Source of the DNA: Physcomitrium patens
Lineage: Eukaryota > Streptophyta > Bryopsida > Funariales > Funariaceae
Direction: 5' to 3'
Assembly: GCF_000002425.4 (NCBI RefSeq)
Contig: NC_037258.1
Location: 5,180,444-5,244,443 of the forward strand
DNA: 64,000 bases
A program made the translations under genes and the position numbers. This document shows, piece after piece, positions 34,233 through 47,400 of the stretch; position 1 is the first letter of the stretch, and the number at the start of each line of letters is the position of its first letter. A model generated the notes under the pieces. That model was not told the DNA's origin. It did no database searches and was given only the letters and a program-made list of their open reading frames with translations.

Positions 34233-34419
34233 ATGTATCTTAGGTTGACACTCCTACATTTGCAATTCTAAATCTTCTATTTTGTCCACTATAGATTACA
34301 ACTTGGATTCCATATCCATATTTTTGTTTGCAGGGCATTGTTCTAAAAGTGATTTTGGTAGAAGATTCTTTTATATGATCTAATTCTACTTAACATGTTA
34401 CTATTATAATGATATATTT

Positions 34420-34612
34420 TATTATTGTATTGTAACATGACTATGAAGTAAAAAGAGAAGAAAAAAAAAGATTATATTATGGAAGAGCTTAAATAAAAAT
34501 ACTATAAAAAATTATCTTAAAATTATAGATAAAAATTAATAAGTACTAATGTTGTCTTTTTATAAAAAAGAATTTTATTTTGTAGGGCCATAAATGAGAC
34601 AAATCAAAGTAG

Positions 34613-34653
<41 letters not shown>

Positions 34654-35060
34654 CTTCTTAAAGAAGGAATTAAAAATAAATTTTAGTAAAAATTCCCTTA
34701 AGAAACCAAGAATTGATACCCTAAGAGAATTAGTTATAAACCATGGATGAAAACAAATCCTAAGATACAAAACTATGTACATATGGTAAATTTAAGATTC
34801 TTTCATAAATTGGAAAGTAGAATTTGAAAGAAAATAAGAAAGAGTTTTTTTGGGCATTGATTTTGAATGAATTAATTTTACATTGGCTTTACAAATTTAA
34901 GGTTGTTTCATAGTTTATTTGGATTTTGAGAAATATAAAGAATTTATACTTTGGAGAATTGTATAAAATTGTTAGATGATCTATAAGTTAAATTTTAGAA
35001 TTTTATAATCAATATTGTATTAAATTAATATTGTGAGTTCAAGCTCAATTTAATAGTTTA
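34420..35060. repeat. Dispersed repeat family C, copy 1
   Basis: Colinear by eye with about 52,420-53,090: shared words include ATTTTATTTTGTAG, AAATCAAAGTAGATAA, CCTAAGATACAAAACTATG and GAATTTGAAAG. A (TA)n run at 34,617-34,651 expands this copy. Probably an old LTR or non-autonomous element. Confidence 0.65.
34617..34651. repeat. (TA)n microsatellite
   Basis: About seventeen TA units within repeat family C. Confidence 0.9.
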
Positions 35061-35974
35061 TTCAAAGGTTATTATAATTTAAATATATTATAGTCTCAGA
35101 AATTTGAATTTAGAGGATTAATATGAGTTTTTGAGATTTATAAAAATCTGCTAATTGGATTAAATTAAAATTTTGTACAATAGTAGAAGAATTGATTTTA
35201 AATAACTAAAAAATCTTAAAAGCTATTAAAAAATATAAATGAGAGATATTAGTGCTCAAAGATTGGCATTAAGATTTGAGAAGGATGCCAACTAATACGC
35301 AAGCAGATTTTAGAATTTATCTTCTACTTAGTAAGTTCAATCTTCTTCAAATTTCTTATACTTATTTTTAATTTAATAATTTAAAGGTATACAAATCGTA
35401 AGTCAAAATCTATAATTATATTATTAGTTATTGAATTTTTAATTTTTTGTAGGATGGAATAAGAGTTTTTTTAAAATTTAAGGTTAAATTAGGATTTTAT
35501 TAAGGTTTAATTAAGATTTTAATTCACAATTTTTAATCTTTAATTGCTTATATTTTTTTTAGTGAGAAATATTTGTTTGTTTTTTTATTTTTTTTGTTTT
35601 ATTTTTTTATTTATTTTTTATATATATCTGCATTAATTTTTATTAGCTTCTTAATAAATAGGTAGATATAAAAAGTCACATAAGTATTTTAAATTTAATT
35701 TTAATATAATTTCAATATAATTTATAAAGTTAAAATTGAAATAGTATAATTCCAAGATAAATAAAGAATTGTTTCAATTTGATATTGAAGATATGATAAA
35801 TGTTAAAGATTAAAACATAATTTTGGATATTTTTTTATAAAATTAAAAAGTATATAGAAAAATTCAATTTTATTTAATAGTAAGAAGAGAAGATGTTCAT
35901 AGGAATATAAAAAAAATTTCTACAACATTAATTAGCTTGAAGGAAAAATGAATTTATTAGAGTAGGTGACATGA
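35061..35974. other. AT-rich spacer, nothing recognised
   Basis: T-rich runs near 35,560-35,640; no coding signal. Confidence 0.5.
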
Positions 35975-36505
35975 TGTCATAGACATACATATTTATTTCT
36001 AATATTTATGTATATGATTAAGTAGAAGTAGGTTAAAATAGAATTATTTCATATTATTTTTAAAAAAAGCTTTTTAGAAGCTTCATAGATGTTATTTTGA
36101 CTTAATATATATTTTTAGTTGATTAGTAGATTAAAAATTTGATTAATAAGCTAATCATGTATTAATAGCTTATAGAATAAGCTAATTATATAACACACAT
36201 GTAAAAAACTTGCATTACAAGTTAAGATATGTATCTTGTAAAATCAACATATTTTGGAGGACTTAAAGGATACTGCCACATAGCTCCTAATTAAGAATAT
36301 ATATAAAGGCAAGAGTGAAGCCTTCTTCACTCTTATCAATACCTTTCTAGTTCTTAGTCTTATTCCAAGATTTTTTAAGTCTTCTTGTTTTTGGCAAAAG
36401 CCATTGTAATTAAATATCATATCATCTTTGAGTGATTTTTTAGTCTTTTCAAGTCACAAAAGAATGTATTGACATTTTAATTCTTTGAGGTCCATGTCTT
36501 TCATA
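35975..36505 (+). repeat. 5' LTR of the chromovirus element
   Basis: About 531 bp, TGTCATAGACATAC to TTTCATA (CA expected). It contains a TATATATAAAGGC box near 36,297-36,310 that could be the element's TATA signal; the same place in the 3' LTR reads TATATATAGAGG. Confidence 0.8.
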
Positions 36506-36719
36506 GTTTAATATGAGTGCTAACTTATTGTTTCTATCTTCTTTTAAAGTAAGTATATTATTCTACTTTTATTATTATATTTTAAAGTTTACAGATTATC
36601 CACTTTTAAATAAACTATTTAATTTTTTAATATCAATTTTTTTCCTTAAAGATAGTAGATTATCTTTCTTTTCAAAAAAATTCATTCAATATTAGAGGTT
36701 GTGAATTATCTTCTTTTAA

Positions 36720-39700
36720 TTTGATTTGTAAATTTTTTAAGTTATTTAAAATAGAAGGAAAAATCATGGATGCTATACTTGGTAGAAGTGAAGTTAGATT
36801 TGCAACTATTGCAGATCTTTACAAACTTGTCAACACTCTTAGAATAGAAATTTCATGCATCACTAATATCAACTACAAAAATGCTAATCCTATACATATA
36901 GAAGAAGTTTAAAATCTTCGACAAGAAGTTGTACAATTGAAGGAAGCAAATAGATTGACCTTACAACCAAATTCATAAAATTTTGCTTCTATAAGTATGA
37001 TAAGGATACGGATTAGTATGCCCAATAAGTTTAATGGAACAAAATCAAAATTTTAAGGATTTCTGCAACAAGTCAAGTTCTATTTAAGATTGCATGTCTT
37101 TTAATACCCTAATGGATTTACTTAAGTTGAATTTATAGATGCACTTCTATCTAAAAGTGTTCTTTCTTGATTTGCATCATTAATGAAAAAAGATTCACAA
37201 CTCTTTTATGATTTGAATTTATTACTAAAAATATTTATAATTATATTTAGAGATAGTAATTGAAAAAGAATAGTAGAAATTAATTTCTTATTTTTACAAT
37301 AAGAATCACAATCAGCTATCATATGTATTATTGAATTCCAAAACCTTGCTTGTGACATGGATTAGAATGATAAAACACTTATCAATTAATTTCAATATGG
37401 ATTAAAGAATAATGTCAAAGATTTGTAATTGATAATATCAAAAGCAAAATCTTTAGAAAAATTTATTATTTAAGCCATTGCATGCAATAATTGATTATAT
37501 AAAAGATACCAAAAAACAAAGACTTGCTTGAAGAAGAACAAGCCAAGTAATAACTATAATTCTTAAGTTTTCAAAAACTTATTTATCAAGGCCAAAATCA
37601 ATGTAAATTGATATGGTATATTTTAAATCCCTCATTGAGCAAGAAAAGACTTGATGTCATCAAGAGGATTTATACTTATATTATGGAGAAGCTAAGCTCA
37701 GTACTTAATATTATCCAAAGAAATAAGATAATTACAAAATGAGAAGTACAATTACCAAAAAAGATAATATAATGGAAAATAAGTTTTTTCAACTATAATA
37801 CAGACAATGCAGCTAGAATTATGTGTAATATCTAGTAAAGGTTCTATTCTTTTCTTAGATCTTTCACCTTATTTTATAATAGATGTGTATTTAAGACCTA
37901 AAAATCACAAAGTCTTTACATTATTAGATCCAAGAGCTTCAACATATTTTATAGACAAATATTTTATTAAAAAAATAAAAAATATCTTTAGTGAAGAAAA
38001 CTAAATCCGTACATATAGAAGTCATAGATGGTCGTTCGTTTACTTTTGGAGTCATTATTCATGAGACTATTCTTTTAGATGTGGAAATTAAAGATTGTAA
38101 TAGTATAATAATATTTAATGTAATAAGATCTCCTTTCAATCCAATTATCTAAGGATTATTGTAGTTAGAAAAATACAACCTTCAAATAGATTGGATTTAT
38201 CCTAACCTTAACTTTTCTTGTAATTTAATCCAAAATTTCAATAGTGAAGTAGAAATAGATAAGCCTGGTACATCCAAATTCTTATTGATAAGTGTAAGAG
38301 CTTTCATGTATGTGACAAAAGAAGGGTCATCTTTTGCTATATATGCCACACCTATTTTTGATGGTGAAAAGATGTCAAATCATATTCCTAAATAATATCA
38401 AGGTTTACAAGATTTTTTTTTTTTTTTAAATGTAAATATTTTTCTAAAGAATTGACCTTGTGATTATACAATTGATCTACAAGAAGGAGCTCAACCACCA
38501 TTTGGACTATTCTATATTTCATTATAAAATGAGTTTGATGCATTAAAAGAGTACATTGATAAAAACTTGACTAAGAACTTTATACACCATTAAAAATATC
38601 AATAAGAATCCTATCTTATTTATAAAAGAAAAAGATGGATCTTTATAGATGTATTTAGACTATTGAGAATTTAACAAGATCACCATCAAGAATAGATATT
38701 TTCTACTTTTGATTTTAGGACTTTTTTATTAATTTGATTAGACAAGGATCTAGACAAAAATAGATCTATGAAGAACACACAATCTGGTCCACATCAAAGA
38801 AGGAGATGAGTGGAAGATTGCTTCTTGAATTAGGTATGGATATTTCAAATATAATGTTATATCTTTTAGATTCTTAAATATACCAGCTGCTTTTAATATC
38901 TCATGATTGATGTCTTTTTTGAATTTCTTAATATTTTTATTATCTATTATTTAGATAATATTCTAATCTACTTTAAAAACATAAAAGAATGTGAACTTCA
39001 TATTCATCATGTATTACAAAAATTAAGAAATGTAAGATGATATGTCAAGATAAGAAAGCATGTATTTCATACTACTTGAGTTGGTTTCTTAGGATGTTTC
39101 ATTTCCAACAAATGATTAATAATAGATCTTTAGAAATGATATTTCATACTACTTGAGTGAAGTAGAGAAGCTGAAACATCTTTTGAAGCATTAAAGAAAG
39201 CATTTATTTTTACACCAATTTTATATTGTGTCAATTTTTTTAAGGTATTTTTTATGGAAATATGCACATCACACTTTGCTATGGGTGCTACTTTATTGCA
39301 AATAGAAGTTGATAATAAGCTTTATTTGATAGCTTTTTATTCTAAGAAATTTTTAACAATTGAGATCAAGTATAAGATCTACAACAAAAATCTGCTTAAA
39401 ATTGTGGATTTATTTCAAGAAAGGTATCATTATCTAAAAGATACTTATAATACAATTATTGTATATATGGATCACAAGAACCTTAAGTACTCCATATCAG
39501 CATGTATTTTTAATTGTTGCCAAGCTCTTTCAAGTATGTCTTTGTTAAGATTTGATTTCAAGATTATCTATAGACTTAGAAAACAAATATGTTTATTAAA
39601 TATTTTTTTTAGACATTCTTATCTTGTACCAAAAGAAGAAGATGTATTTTTTTATCATTAAAAAATAATTCTCTTGAAGTTTGAGTATTTTTATCTTTGA

Positions 39701-41080
39701 ATAATAAAATCAACATGGATTGTTGATTCAACCTTTGTTAAGCAAATTCAATCAAGTATGTCCTCTAATCCTCTTGTTCATGATATCAAGAATAATTTTT
39801 CTAAGTTTCATAATACTTCAAAGTTTGAGTTCAAGAATAATAAACTCTACTTTGAGAAACAATTATACATTTGAAAAGGTGAAGTACAATTACATACTTT
39901 TCAAGATCATCATGACTTTCCAATAGTCAGACATTTTGGATACAATGAGACTTGAGAGCTAATATCTAGAGATTTTTGGTGGCCTCAAATGTGGAAGGCA
40001 ATCAAAGACTTTGTACAATCATGTAATATTTGTTTAAGATCCAAAACTCTTTGTCATTGACCTTATGGACTTCTTCAGCCATTATCTATTCTAAAATAAT
40101 TATCTTCTGTTTCTATAGATTTTATTATGGATCTTTCAATCTTAGATTTTTATGATTCTATATTTGTAATAGTAGATTTTTTTACCAAGATATTTTATTT
40201 TATACCATATATAAAATCTATCACAAGTGAAGAAATGCCTAAGCTTTTTCTTGATAACATTTATCTCTATTATGGATTGCTTAAAGATATTACATCACAT
40301 AGAAAAACTCAATTTATATAAAGATTACAGTGAATCCTTTTTAAAATATTAAAGGTGAATATAAAGCTCTCTTTGGCTTTTCATTCTTAAATTGATGGAT
40401 AAATAAAATGGATAAATCAAATTTTGGAGCAATATTTGAGGTGTATCATCAATTATCATCAAGATGATTAAACAACTCTTTTGTCATTGGTAGAGTTTGT
40501 ATACAATAATTATGTATATTTTTCTATTCAAAAAATACCTTTCTTTGCCAATTATAGTTATCATCCATGACTTAGTACTTTTGACTTTTCAAAAGTTGAT
40601 AATGCTACGAGAGAAGATTTGGAAAATTGTTTGTCAAAGCTATATGCAACAATGAAGGCATAGTTAAAAGAAGCTCTAGAATAACAAATAATCAATGTAG
40701 ATGCCTATTTTAAGAAACAACCACAATTCAACATAGGTGACAAGATATAATTACTTCATTGCAATATCAAGATTACTTATCTTTATGACAAGTTAGACTA
40801 TTCTAGGCTTAGTCTTTATTCTATTAGTGAACACATCAATCTTGTTGTTTATTAATTATATCTATCAAAATATATGAAAATTTCATCTTATATTCTATAT
40901 ATCTCTTCTTGAGCCATATAAGACAATGAATATCATGAAAAGAAGACAAATGCCACTTCCTCCTATAAAAGTGGATAATAATCAAAAGTTTGAAGCGCAA
41001 GAAGTTTTAGATTTAAAGAAACACTAAAATAGATTAGAATATCTTGTTCATTGGTACTAAAATAAATTAAAATATCTTGT
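36720..41080 (+). pseudogene. Chromovirus gag-pol with chromodomain remnant
   Basis: Gag start MDAILGRSE (36,768); protease remnant LLDPRASTYFID (about 37,920-37,955, from D-x-G-A-S); RT start CDYTIDLQEGAQPPFG (about 38,457), LDYxEFNKITIKNRY (about 38,654), GDEWK and the following YNV block (about 38,806-38,870); RNase H FAMGATLLQIEVDNKL (39,275) through LLRFDFKIIYR (about 39,545); integrase zinc region and LLQPLSI-like block (about 39,860-40,095), MDLSILDFYDS core (40,127), C-terminal region to about 40,860. At about 40,985-41,065 the words QKFEAQEVLDLKKH and NRLEYLVHWY form a chromodomain, which in chromoviruses tethers integration to marked chromatin. Many stops and frameshifts make the copy inactive. 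Confidence 0.82.
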
Positions 41081-41341
41081 TTCATTAGAAGTAGAAATGA
41101 CTCTTGATGATATTCTGAATGTTTTATTTGAAAAAAGTTACAAAGGCCTCAATAATGATTAAATAATAAAATGATCTTTCTACCTTGATATGGGATACTA
41201 TCTATAGCTAAGAGGACCTATCAATCATCTTCAAAGAAAACAAAGATCAAAATATGTGGCAAATATAATTTGTTGCATCTTGGATTTTTTCAATATGTAA
41301 TGACCATTCTTTATGCAATTCATCCCTAAAAGAGGAGGTAA

Positions 41342-41874
41342 TGTCATGAACTTACATATTTATTCTAATATTTATCTATATGATTAAGTAGAAGTAGATA
41401 AAAGTATATTTATTTTATAATATTTTTTAGAGAAGCTTCTTAAAAGCTTCACATATACTACTTTGACTTTATATATATTTGTAGTTAATTTAATAGATTA
41501 GAAACTTGATCAATAAATTAATCACATATTGGTAGCTTATGAAATAAGCTAAATATGTGGCGCGTATATAGAAAACTTGCCTTGCAAGTTAAGATACATG
41601 TCTTGCAAAGTCAACATGTTTTGGAGATCCAATAGGACATCACCACGTAGCTCCTAGTTAAGAGTATATATAGAGGTAAGAATAAAGCCTTCTTCATTCT
41701 TTTCAATGCCTTTTTAGTCTCTAGTCTTGTCTTAAGATTTTTTAAGTCTTATTGTCTTTGGCAATAGCCATTCTAATTTAATACTATATCAATTTTGAAT
41801 AATTTTTTAATCTTTTTAAGTAACATAAGAATGTATTGACATTTTAATTCTTTGATATTCATGTCCTTTATACA
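41342..41874 (+). repeat. 3' LTR of the chromovirus element
   Basis: About 533 bp, TGTCATGAACTTAC to TTTATACA, preceded by a polypurine tract; diverged from the 5' LTR at many sites. Confidence 0.8.
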
Positions 41875-41879
41875 TAATC

Positions 41880-42690
41880 CTATAACTAATGTTGTCACAT
41901 TTGAACAATGACAAGTAAAGCAAGAAGTTTAATAAATATTAGAATTTGAAGAGCAAGAAAGTAGTGTTGGTTGTTATTCCTTATAAATTTACTTTTACTT
42001 GAAACTAAAATAGTTTCTCAATTTCATTGATAATATTGAGATGATCAAAAGTAAGGGTGTATTAGATATTATTGTTGTCTTGATGAATGACCAATTTTTC
42101 ATGAAGACATAGGAGTGTATTTGTAATGGTCTTGAATACCTCAAATTTATGGCCAATGGCTCATTATGATATACTAACGTATTGGAATTAGAATTAGCCT
42201 TATTCAATAAAATAATTGAGTATTTATTCTTATATATTTTTCCTACTCATCAATAGTTTGATTGTAAAAGATACAAGTATTAAAGGAGGAGATGAATTTC
42301 TAATCTTTGATGCTAAAGAAGAAGAATTGGATGATAATATAGTATAGAACAACTGCCTACAATATTATTTAATTATTTCCTATCCACTATTCTAATATAG
42401 TACTATAATGATGCAGATTATTTATGTGACTAAGTTTATGTGCCACCCCATATTACCACACTTGCCAAATTCATTATTCATGTCATATATATTGGAAGTA
42501 ATCATTCTTATTGATTTAAAAATTTATTTATTTTTTCTTCTTTGCAATATTTTTGACTCCATTATTAAGACTTATTTCCAAAAAAATATTATATTTATAA
42601 TTTAATTATTATAGGTTTTCAACATCATGCAATATGTAATCAAATGTCAATTCTTTATCTTCAATTCATTATTCCATCTCCACTATTAAA
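41880..42690. other. AT-rich spacer, nothing recognised
   Basis: Composition changes to ordinary GC near 42,700, where the second gene island begins. Confidence 0.5.
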
Positions 42691-43165
42691 TTGTTCCATC
42701 TCCTCTATTAAAGGAGACTTTGAAAGTTGCCAACATCAAACCAGATCAATGCTCTGCACTGCAATATTAAACAAAATCAGTGCATCGAAACACATCGAAA
42801 CACCCCTCATAGGCCAAAGGTTCAATACTCATGCAGACCATGAACTTGATTTACAGCTACGATTTACTCAGTGTCGGTCACTATACGCCAGTAGTTCTGA
42901 TGAAACCCCTGACGGTGATGAAAATAAAAGTTTCATGATCCGCACAACAGCCACAACATATCAAGCAACAATGTAGATCCTAAATTCCTGAGTTCTCTTA
43001 GCACTGCGGCAGATAAATATATGTGGAAGAGTCCTCAACACACCCTTGTTATCTGAGAGTAAAGGGAAACTGATCAAGAAAGTGGATTACGCCCACTCAA
43101 GGAAACAATCAATAAAGGCACCGTAAATCAGCATCACACATTCATCTAGGGGTCGTGAGCTTAGA

Positions 43166-43180
43166 CCCAACGACGTTGGG
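43166..43180. other. Conserved hairpin-forming inverted repeat downstream of spherulin copy B
   Basis: The same CCCAACG-A-CGTTGGG palindrome as at 24,698-24,712, outside the identical core but itself unchanged. Confidence 0.6.
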
Positions 43181-43311
43181 CTTATTATACTTGGTCACAT
43201 GGACGGAGTAAATGGGGTTTGCGGTGCGGCCGAATTCACATACAATAGCATGCTGGACTCTCGGTTTGAAGTCGACGACTGCCGGAGCATGAGAACCTGA
43301 TGATCGACCGA

Positions 43312-44444
43312 TCAGGTGCAACTCTTGGCCTTGTTGACTTGTGCGGTCCACAGAGCCGATGCTGGGGCAGTGTCGAATGGATTGGACAATACGTCATTTG
43401 TGATGTAGACCTGCCCTACGTTTCGAGTCTTGGCCGTTCCTACTGCTTGCGTGACCGCTGTTGCGTTGTTGGGGGCGGTGTGGAGGATATTCCAAAACCG
43501 AGAAGAGTCGTATTTGTTTACCCATGACGGAACAGCGCTCGCATAGGCACTGGTGTATTGGGCGAATGTATCTGATGCCAGATGGAACATGTCAGTATTT
43601 GCAAACATGTTACACGTGGAGATGCATGAATTTTACAGCAGATAACTTGCTTTTCAAAGCGTGAGTCCGGAAGAAGATGATGCTGTGCCTCGGGACCCAT
43701 GTTCTACATTCTTACACTAGGTCTTGCTTCGCACAATGACGGGCTCGACAACTACGTGCAAACCTGAACTTCCGTCAAAGACAACGCGTCAAAGCAGGAC
43801 ACAAGTGTGTGACACTAACCATCATCGTACACCATGTGCTCGGCATCCACTTGTCTGATGCACATGCAAAAAACACATATTACAAGTGCCGTGATGGACT
43901 TACTTTCGAAATTCACGTAATTGTCGATGTGGGTGCTGGTGAGATAGCACTCAGGGCCGTAAACACCCCAATTCAGCACGGTGTACCCCAACCCTGCCTT
44001 GGATTTCACTCGAGTGTCGTAGGACTTGTAAACACTTGTTTTGGTGCAGTCGGTAGATCCTTCATCAAGGAATATGCCATCGACATTGTAGAAGGAGTAG
44101 TACTTGTCGATATCTGCCAGCACTAGAGCAGAGTCTCGGTTACCGTAGTTGGTGGATACATAGCCTAACACGATCTTGACCGTGGAACTGCCCGCCTTCA
44201 CTGTGTTGACGAGGTTAACATAGTCGGCGTTAGAGGCGGTGCCCGGGCCACTGGCGGGGTTGATGATTACCAATGTGGCTCCGGTTTTGAACACATCCCA
44301 AGCACAACCAGCAGTACCGCTGCAAGGATAGACGTAGGAAGGTACATATATCTCCTGCTGGGTATGCGCGCCCAAACCGGTGCTTGCAAAACTAGCAACA
44401 AGTATCAGCGTCATAACCGACGCGAGGGTCGCACGTGGCCGCAT
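43312..44444 (-). CDS. Spherulin-4-like secreted protein, copy B (two exons)
   Basis: Proposed exons 44,444-43,904 and 43,571-43,312 with a 332-bp intron. The nucleotide sequence is identical to copy A, so the 266-residue product is the same: signal peptide, then the spherulin-4 domain with VDGIFLDE at 121-128 and FENTF at the exon junction. The identity extends about 670 bp upstream of the ATG, so proximal promoters are the same too, but stops 6 bp after the stop codon; any expression difference would come from the 3' UTR or distal sequence. Both copies are intact, so neither is an obvious pseudogene. Confidence 0.88.
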
Positions 44445-45741
44445 TGCCGCCTGCGTGCAGAAATTAGAACAAGCGATATTGTGAGGACATGTCACCAAAT
44501 TCGCAGAAAAGCAGTAACTTAAGATTAAATCCCATTTTGTGAATTCATTGACTCTTGACCATACCAACCTCTACGCAATGGTATCCTCCATCGGAGAACC
44601 CCTGAAAGCATTGAGTATTCTGCTGTCGATACCACAAGGGTCACCAGTAGGATGACCGAATGCCCGCCCCATAGACTCAGTTCTAGAATTATCGTTGCAA
44701 CAAATCCAAATGATCGGCTGTCTGAACTTGATCAAATGTGGCTCTAAGCTGTCAAACCAGCATCTAATCAGCGCTCTCATAACTCTACTAGCTCTAGTTC
44801 ATTCAGAGCTTGCAGAAAACAGGCAACACACAGAGTAGTTGGTTGAGGAATTCGAAGTGTCGCAAAAACATTACAAAGCAGTTGGAGGGTGAAACGTTCC
44901 CTGTTGAGCTGTCCATGCTTGAAAACTCTCGGATCATGCCAGGGGACAGATGATATTGATGGTGTGGAAATGGGTGTTTCGAAGTTCGGACAGGACTCAC
45001 CCTTTATTGTCACATCCGTGTAGTAAAGAGCAGCTTCAACATAGATTTAGTGATGTAGGCGAGTACTAAACTTGGGCGAGAGATCAGATAATCCAAGTTG
45101 TGTCGATGTGTATGACGCGGAGAGGAATGTTTGACTTTCCATAGTTGGCAAGACAAGAATGATATGTGCTATATTTTTCTGTTTGCTTCATGTGACTGGT
45201 CAGTTGCTACCTCTTACATTAATAAATGCAAGGTGACACAGTAGTGGTAGGATAATCTCAACTCTACACTCATGTGACTAGTGGGCACTGCCTCACAAAA
45301 TGCACGTGGACTTGGATTAGATATGAGGCTAATTAGAAACGATTGACCTCAAACACGTTTGTGTTACGAATTGCAACCTCCAAAGATTTATCATTTTCAT
45401 AATTTGTCAACAATACTGATATTATTGCTACACTTAGACTGTAGCCAACACCATTTCTCTCAAACAATACTGATTCAATTAATAATTCGTATTGCTTAGA
45501 CTGATATTAAGATAACATGAAGAAAGGTTTGACCTCAAATACCAAGGCATCTCAACCGCATATACCAAATCCGACTTCACCAAATATACATTCCCATGTG
45601 CAGAATGTCTTATAAAAAAAACACATTGAACAGCGAACAATAGAAACATATAATCAAATTAGATACCCATAGACAGTGCTTGGTTAATATAGGCAGTGTC
45701 AAATCAGCATGAAACTGTGGAGCGTGACGAATCGTTCTAGT

Positions 45742-46035
45742 TCATGAGGTGAATGAATGGAACATGGCTGACACGGCCGTGTGTGAAGAATCACATTTCA
45801 ATGAGGCTCTCAAGAAACCACAAACTTGTAAAAACTTCACTACGTGGCTGCGGATTTTTGGCATGTTTGAGGCATCACCTGTAAGTTCATTATATTCTGA
45901 CTGACAAATCTCCGCATGCACAACAAGGTGCGCCATTGTCCTGTTAAACAATACATTTACGTAGTTCTCTGCTGGCAAGGTGCCATAAGCAGCTGAGCCC
46001 TGATGCACCCAGCTTGCGGCAGGTAAGTTGAGCAA
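45742..46035 (-). pseudogene. Unrecognised conserved C-terminal coding segment, copy B
   Basis: A minus-strand frame of 97 codons ending FLQVCGFLRASLKCDSSH...TS. The last ~40 residues align with copy A (27,492-27,214) with the stop codon conserved. Upstream residues here (ASWVHQGSAAYGTLPAENY) have no clear match in copy A. The family is unknown, and whether it is still a functional exon is uncertain. Confidence 0.45.
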
Positions 46036-47185
46036 TCATTAAAGGAGAAACAAGACGTGGGAAGGAGCACCGTTACCGATTTACCAATAGTTTGAGCAAT
46101 AAAATAATACTTCACAGCCTAGTTTCTGAAATTGCAGTATAACATGTTATATTTTAGGAATGCGGCATGAGTATCGTGCATTTAATGAAGAGGGCTTTTT
46201 GGAAACTCATTGGTTTGACGCTGGGAAAGGCCTTTGTTATCATAGTTATAATACAAGACAAAGGCTTGAAAAGTGGATGACAACATTGCAACGTTTTAAA
46301 AACAGCACACCAATATGTTTTAATTTATATTTATTTATTAAAATAATATAGACATCCATCATACTAAGTTTGTAATATTATCTATATTAATAGAGGTTTA
46401 GATAGATTAGATTTTTTGTAATCTAGATACAATAGAAAGAAAGTGTTGATTGAAATAATATTGTCTTTCTTGCAGTAACGATTACTTTTATTTGATGTAT
46501 TGGTGATAATATCTATAGAATACAATTTGAAATTTGAACAATGAAATATTCAAATGTCTTTTTTATATAGAAAGTAAGAATAAAATACTTGTATATACTA
46601 AGATAAATTGTAAAATAATCTAAAAGAAGAAGTATTATAAAGCATCAAAATAGAGATTTAGTTATCTAAAACACATTGTGATTTCTAATAACATGTTTGG
46701 TGTAAAATTAAAAAGAAGAAGAACATCAAATAATTTTGAATGTCACATTTATTTTTAACTTAATTTAGTGGACAAACATATTATAAGTAGGTAAAAATAT
46801 GTGAAGTAAATATTATCTTTCTTAAAAAGTTGTAAGATTTTTACTAAATTTAGACTAAATCTTGATACTCAAATAATTATGCCATGTGATTACTAAAACT
46901 TGATGTAAATTAAAATAAATTCCCACTAGTTGGAAGTCTATTCTAATTCACAACAATTTCTTTTCTTATAACTTGGTAATATAGAAATTCTACACTAAGT
47001 TCTTAAAAAGGCTCCTTCTAGCTTTTTAAACTATCATTTTTGGCATTAAAATAATTCATAATTAACCATGCATATCATATAAATAAATCCTTTGCAATAT
47101 TATCTCAATAATTTTTTTGTAATTGCTTAATCTTATTCAATTAATAGTATGTAAGAAAATAGAAGGTTGGAAATTATGTCTTTAT
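46036..47185. other. End of gene island, then AT-rich spacer
   Basis: GC falls again by about 46,330. The short frame at 46,160-46,351 is not recognised. Confidence 0.5.
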
Positions 47186-47189
47186 TCAC

Positions 47190-47400
47190 AAATTCTTCTA
47201 ACAATCAATATCCTTTTGTATTGATAACAATCTTCAAGCTAGAGTGCAGTTAGAGTCCCAACAATATTTTTGAGTTTCAAATGTCATAGACATCTTCACT
47301 AAAGCAATAGCCTAGTACTCACCTCAGAGCTATTTTTGAACTATCAATGATTCCCTTACAATTAAAAAACTTTGAATATTAAATTACTTGTTGACATAAA
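47190..47400 (+). pseudogene. Copia RNase H remnant
   Basis: The translated word VIDIFTKAIA near 47,275 matches the conserved C-terminal DIFTKAL motif of copia RNase H. Flanking frames are broken. Nothing else of the element is recognisable nearby. Confidence 0.5.

Larger units (their letters stand above)
35975..41874 (+). mobile_element. Decayed chromovirus-type Ty3/gypsy element, LTR to LTR
   Basis: About 5.9 kb with LTRs 35,975-36,505 and 41,342-41,874. The internal region keeps gag, protease, RT, RNase H, integrase and a chromodomain remnant in order. A purine-rich tract (AAAGAGGAGGTAA, ending 41,341) precedes the 3' LTR. No clear target duplication was found, and no clean PBS. Related LTR fragments lie at 29,147, 31,428, about 52,160, 58,220 and 62,750. 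Confidence 0.85.
42700..46035 (-). repeat. Duplicated gene block, copy B (with adjoining island sequence)
   Basis: Colinear with copy A from about 42,980 and identical over 43,306-45,115. Before that, 42,700-42,976 is ordinary-GC sequence with an open plus-strand frame (42,644-42,976) I do not recognise. Outside the identical core, matches to copy A are interrupted by substitutions and small indels (the offset grows from 18,467 to 18,528 by the upstream segment). Confidence 0.9.

Noticed and set aside
34546..34782. Hydrophobic minus-strand open frame
   Set aside because: Built across a (TA)n microsatellite, which encodes a run of Tyr-Ile; an artefact.
35975..41874. Target-site duplication for the chromovirus element
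   Set aside because: CATGA on the left and TAATC on the right do not match even allowing transitions; the ends may be off by some bases.
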